From Nonomuraea sp. NBC_00507 (GTDB lineage Bacteria > Actinomycetota > Actinomycetes > Streptosporangiales > Streptosporangiaceae), in the NCBI RefSeq assembly GCF_036013525.1, contig NZ_CP107853.1:3348001-3412000 (forward strand): a stretch of DNA of 64,000 nucleotides, in the 5' to 3' direction. Positions 60,955 to 64,000 of this stretch are shown piece after piece. Numbering within the stretch: position 1 is the stretch's first letter; each line of letters begins with the position of its first letter. Position numbers and translations under genes: made by a program. The notes beneath the pieces were generated by a model. That model saw only the letters and a program-made list of their open reading frames with translations. It was not told where the DNA came from and did not search any database.

Positions 60955-61557
60955 ATGAACAGTGATCAGAACCGCTCCGCCGTCCCTCCCGGAGAATCGC
61001 GTCCAGTGAGGCGCCCGCCGAACGGCCTACCGCTTCGGGACCGGCCCCGGCTCCTCGCCACATCCGACTCGCTCTGCTGGAGAAGGTACTCGACCCCGGT
61101 CCCACCAGAACGATCCCCTCTTCGAAGCTGGGATCGCCCAGCACGACTGGCGCTCGTTGCTGGCTTCCTGGTGTGCGTAGGCGTCGGCATATGGTCGTCG
61201 AGTTCATGGGGCGCCAACGGTTCCTCACCCCAAACGACGGTCGCCTCAAGGTCGACGCCTCGCCCAATCGTTTCCGAGCGGCCCGTGGTGCTCGCCTTGC
61301 CATCGACGTCCACGTCCGCACCTCGAACGCCGCCACCCGCGGCGAGGACCAGACCAAGCCCCAAGGTGTCGAAGAACAAGGAGCGATATCGTCGGGGAAC
61401 CGTCATCGACCAGCGACTTCCACCGTGGCGCGTCCGCCTCAGCGTTGTGAGAACATCCAGGTCCTGCGCAGGAACTCAACGAGTCGCACTGATCGTGCGG
61501 AAGCGCCCAGGCGCATTGATAGCGAAGATGAGGACAAGAAGCGACAGGGATCGCTGA
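60955..61557 (+). CDS. Small single-pass membrane protein, function unknown
   Basis: The 200-residue product starts at ATG 60955 behind a very strong GAGAGGAGGA site. A cytoplasmic Pro/Arg-rich segment (1-64) is followed by one membrane helix (about residues 66-86, LALVAGFLVCVGVGIW). A Ser/Thr/Pro-rich outer linker comes next, then a basic tail (WRVRLSVVRTSRSCAGTQRV). No family is recognised. The layout (single helix plus linker plus small domain) resembles actinobacterial surface or envelope proteins. Codon bias supports coding. Confidence 0.55.
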   Translation: MNSDQNRSAVPPGESRPVRRPPNGLPLRDRPRLLATSDSLCWRRYSTPVPPERSPLRSWDRPARLALVAGFLVCVGVGIWSSSSWGANGSSPQTTVASRSTPRPIVSERPVVLALPSTSTSAPRTPPPAARTRPSPKVSKNKERYRRGTVIDQRLPPWRVRLSVVRTSRSCAGTQRVALIVRKRPGALIAKMRTRSDRDR

Positions 61558-61749
61558 TCGGCGCGAAGTGCGACGAACTGTTTCCGCCTTCCCGTCCTGC
61601 ATTCCGCATCCGCAACCGCGCATGCCACCTGATTCTTGAATCGCGCCACGTTAGTGGGGCACTCAGGAGCCAAAGCGCCGAGTAATCAGCGATCCCCTAT
61701 GGGTGTCGCACCACTGAGGACGAGCTAAACCCATTCCGTATCACTAAGC

Positions 61750-62304
61750 TCAGGAGGTCGGCTCTTCGGTCGAGGGCTGCTCGGTCTCGGTGCCGTCCGG
61801 CGCCACGGCGACCTGACCGGAGCCGGTGAGATCCCAGATCATGTCACCCTTGCCGTCGTTGTTGATGTTGTAGATGATCCTTCCGTCGGCGGTCCACCCA
61901 CCGTTGAGGGATGAGTTGTAGTAGGCGTAGCAGTCCCACATCCTGCCCTCGGAGTCGGAGATGCTGTTGAGGTCGCTCTTCCAGTTGCATTGCTCGTTCC
62001 CATAAATGATGTCGTAGCGCTCGACGCGTACTTCCGCGATGAACTTGTCGAACCGCGTACCGCCCAGGAAAGACCCCTGCCAGTTAATACTGAGTATGGC
62101 TTGCTTCTGATTGTTGCCCGTACCCCTGGTATAGACGCATAGCTCGGCCCCCACCCACACGTCAGGCTTTCCGGGCAAAGAGAAGGTCTTCTCCTGCGGC
62201 GGGGAGCAATCGGCCTCCGCCCACGCAGCGGTCGTGGGCGTGACGGTGAAGCCGGCGATGAAGAGCGAGGCGATAGCGGCAAGCCGCAGGACCGTCCGTA
62301 CCAT
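61750..62304 (-). CDS. Small secreted protein, function unknown
   Basis: The 184-residue protein has a clear signal peptide MVRTVLRLAAIASLFIAGFT with cleavage near AWAEA (about residue 30). The mature part has paired cysteines (DCSPPQ, ELCVYTRG, EQCNWKSD, WDCYAYYN), consistent with disulfide bonds, and aromatic-rich strands (GRIIYNINNDGKGDMIWDLT), ending in a Glu/Thr/Pro tail. I do not recognise the family. The start at 62304 has a GGAAAGGGTAGGA leader. It could be a structural or protective envelope protein or a toxin-related secreted product. Confidence 0.7.
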   Translation of the reverse strand: MVRTVLRLAAIASLFIAGFTVTPTTAAWAEADCSPPQEKTFSLPGKPDVWVGAELCVYTRGTGNNQKQAILSINWQGSFLGGTRFDKFIAEVRVERYDIIYGNEQCNWKSDLNSISDSEGRMWDCYAYYNSSLNGGWTADGRIIYNINNDGKGDMIWDLTGSGQVAVAPDGTETEQPSTEEPTS

Positions 62305-62593
62305 GGAGTCCTACCCTTTCCGAAGCGTCGCACGTCAGGCGACAACGTTGATCGTTTGCCCGGAAGGTAGATCACAAAGAAAGCCTGCGCCAGACCCAAT
62401 TACCATTTGGAACGAACCATATTTTCATAGAACGGTGCAGGAACTCCGAACGGTCCTCGCTTCGATGCTGCCCGCGGTTCCGCATGGGTGGCCCGCAGTG
62501 CGCGAAGGCCGTAAATGCCCACCTCAGACACTCACTGAGGAGGAGCTACACTCATCCCCTATTACGTGAGCCTGCCGTCCCGGGCTGAGGCAC

Positions 62594-63367
62594 TCACGTC
62601 GTCTTTGGCATAGATGACTTCACCTGGACATTAGTAGCGGCCCAGGCGAGACCGAGATGCACGCCTTCGGCCAGAGGTCTTGCATTGCCAATCTCCCAGA
62701 GGAAGCCCGCAGCGAAGGCGTCGCCTGCTCCGGTGGCGTCTACTGCATCTGTTGGGATGGCCGGGTAGTGGTCGCTCTTGCCCGATGAGTAGACGGTGAC
62801 GCCTTTAGCGCCTTCGGTCACGATGACAGTGGCTTCCTCCGGGATCACGGAGAAGTCGTTACGGGATCCGATCAGGTATCGCATGGCGGGGGTGGTGCCC
62901 GGTGGGACGCTCAGCGCTCCTGCGGCTGCCATGGCTTGGGCTGCGGCGGTGAAGGAGTCGTGCCAGGCGGCGAAGTAAACGATGTCTCCTGCCGCCACGG
63001 CCTCGACCGGGATCGTGATGGTGTGCAGCAGGTCGGCGTGGATGCCGATGATGGTACGTTCGCCATTTGGTTCGATGAGCAGAACCACCGAGGACGTGTG
63101 TCCCGGCAGGACCTGCACATGATCGACGTCGACCCCGGCAGCACTGAGCGTCTTCGTCATGTTCTGGCCGGCGGTATCGGCCCCCACATAGCCAACCATG
63201 TGGACACGGCTCCCGACCTGGCTCAGTGCGACCGCGACATTCGCGCCGGTTCCGCCTGGACGCTCGACACTTTCCCTGGCTTGGACGAAGTGACCGCTCG
63301 CGGGGATGCGGTCAACGTATAGGGCGAGGTCCCAGGCGATGGGGCCGATGATCCAGAAGTCACGCAT
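62594..63367 (-). CDS. PfkB-family carbohydrate/nucleoside kinase
   Basis: The 257-residue protein starts at ATG 63367, eight bases inside the preceding gene (ATGCGTGA). RDFWIIGPIAWDLALYVDRI opens the fold, ARESVERPGGTGANVAVALS is the substrate-binding GG motif, and DAVDATGAGDAFAAGFLWE holds the catalytic Asp and anion hole. It phosphorylates a sugar or nucleoside. The overlap with an ADP-ribosylglycohydrolase gene suggests ribose or ADP-ribose salvage. A truncated relative is at 7318-7866. Confidence 0.9.
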   Translation of the reverse strand: MRDFWIIGPIAWDLALYVDRIPASGHFVQARESVERPGGTGANVAVALSQVGSRVHMVGYVGADTAGQNMTKTLSAAGVDVDHVQVLPGHTSSVVLLIEPNGERTIIGIHADLLHTITIPVEAVAAGDIVYFAAWHDSFTAAAQAMAAAGALSVPPGTTPAMRYLIGSRNDFSVIPEEATVIVTEGAKGVTVYSSGKSDHYPAIPTDAVDATGAGDAFAAGFLWEIGNARPLAEGVHLGLAWAATNVQVKSSMPKTT

Positions 63368-64000
63368 ACGCCGCCCGTCGCATGGCCCACAGCCCTTCGG
63401 CAAGCGTGTCCAGCCCTGCCGGGAGAGCGACTTGTGGTGCCCAGGGGATGTCCGCCGTGTCTTGGCGGCAGCTCGGGATGCCTCCGATGATTGCAGCCAC
63501 GGTGTCAGTGTCCCGCCAAGGCTGACCGCATACCGCATGGCTTCAACCGGTTCGTTGTGAAGGTGGAGTACGTGCAGGATCGCGCCCAATGTGTCCATGA
63601 CATCCAGCGACACTCCGCTCGGATCGGGCTCCCATCGTGCGGTGATGGGGACGTTGAAGTGGTCGAGTTCTTCTCGGGCGACGGAGATCAGGTCCTGGGC
63701 GGTGCAGGCCTCGAACGCCCAAGATCCCATGGCGGCCACAGCGCTGGCGGTGGCGATGGCCTTCGGGTCGGCATGGGTGGTTTTCGTCATTCGTATGGCC
63801 AGCTCACGGCGGCGTTCGGCTTCGGTGGCGGGTAGGGCCCAGCCGATGGGCAGCACGCGCATCATGGCACCGTTGGTCGCTCCGCCATCGGCTACCAGTT
63901 CTCCGGTTGCCTCAAACCGCGCCACCGCTCTCCGAGTGGTGGGGCCAGCTCCCCGTATGGTCGGCAGTGCCGCAGCGAGGGTGGTGAGAAAGACAGCCCC
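63360..64000 (-). pseudogene. ADP-ribosylglycohydrolase family protein, frameshifted, 5' end outside window
   Basis: From the right edge, RFEATGELVADGGATNGAMM, then RVLPIGWALP and MTKTTHADPKAIATASAVAA are the Asp-containing motifs of ADP-ribosylglycohydrolase-like proteins (removal of ADP-ribose). After MRYAVSLGG the frame slips near 63513. The continuation DTDTVAAIIGGI (the second metal-binding motif) and LAEGLWAMRRAAYA run to the TGA at 63360 in another frame. One G seems missing. It may be a pseudogene or a sequence error. It is coupled to the PfkB kinase by an 8-base overlap. Confidence 0.8.

Overview
The window comes from a high-GC Gram-positive actinomycete. Codons strongly prefer G/C in third position, GTG and TTG starts are common, and the gene families are typical of soil and plant-litter actinomycetes: SARP regulators, FIMAH and CBM2 domains, NucA/NucB polymorphic toxins and Pr6Pr membrane proteins. 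The order Streptosporangiales (for example Nonomuraea-like) is my best guess, but no rRNA or core marker gene is present to prove it. The only core-gene trace is a fragment of era.

Region by region. 1-2.7 kb: a partial deoxyribosyltransferase-like gene, then an IS982-family element with an internal deletion, itself split by an IS4-family element. 2.8-9.8 kb: mostly intact singletons (hypothetical protein, alpha/beta hydrolase, membrane NTPase with TPR repeats, VOC protein, NmrA-like reductase) mixed with pfkB and CBS-domain remnants. 10.2-27.3 kb: the metabolic core, a glycan-utilisation locus. A five-gene minus-strand operon (LacI regulator, two ABC permeases, two GH2 glycosidases) has every junction coupled or tight. 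It faces a plus-strand pair (lipoprotein sugar-binding protein, sulfatase) across a cluster of three palindromic LacI-type operators. Two paralogous secreted beta-propeller proteins and the remains of a third secreted gene lie beside it. Together these suggest uptake and desulfation/hydrolysis of a sulfated oligosaccharide released outside the cell. 28-36.6 kb: an ArsR/SRPBCC operon, then a graveyard of IS copies and broken genes, including a truncated FtsK-like conjugal translocase. 36.7-45.3 kb: a giant SARP/NB-ARC/TPR regulator divergent from an oxidoreductase-PPOX pair, then a coupled carbon-nitrogen hydrolase / HAD / Nudix operon, a dead XRE-cupin regulator and a quinone-oxidoreductase-like gene. 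45.4-49.1 kb: NB-ARC and GNAT fragments, an intact IS5-type element, and DUF6461-like genes. 49.9-54.1 kb: a secreted PHB-depolymerase-like esterase (FN3-FN3-CBM2), a dead MFS gene, and a dehalogenase-like hydrolase divergent from its HxlR-type regulator across tandem operators. 54.1-60.8 kb: a recombinase remnant, a two-repeat type I-E CRISPR relic, and the 3' half of a tRNA-Arg gene with its terminator (an attachment-site scar). These are followed by a minus-strand polymorphic-toxin array (a decayed NucA/NucB DNase toxin, immunity gene, toxin-tip fragment, second immunity gene, second toxin-tip fragment), a truncated tyrosine integrase, and an IS1634 element flanked by a 103-bp direct duplication. 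60.9-64 kb: a small membrane protein, a small secreted protein, and a PfkB kinase overlapping a frameshifted ADP-ribosylglycohydrolase gene that leaves the window.

Two areas deserve attention. One is the sulfated-glycan locus with its uncharacterised beta-propeller proteins. The other is the integrated, partly decayed toxin/immunity cassette array, where each toxin-to-immunity junction carries a long perfect hairpin. Many frameshifts were inferred by reading homologous sequence across frames by eye; some could be sequencing errors.
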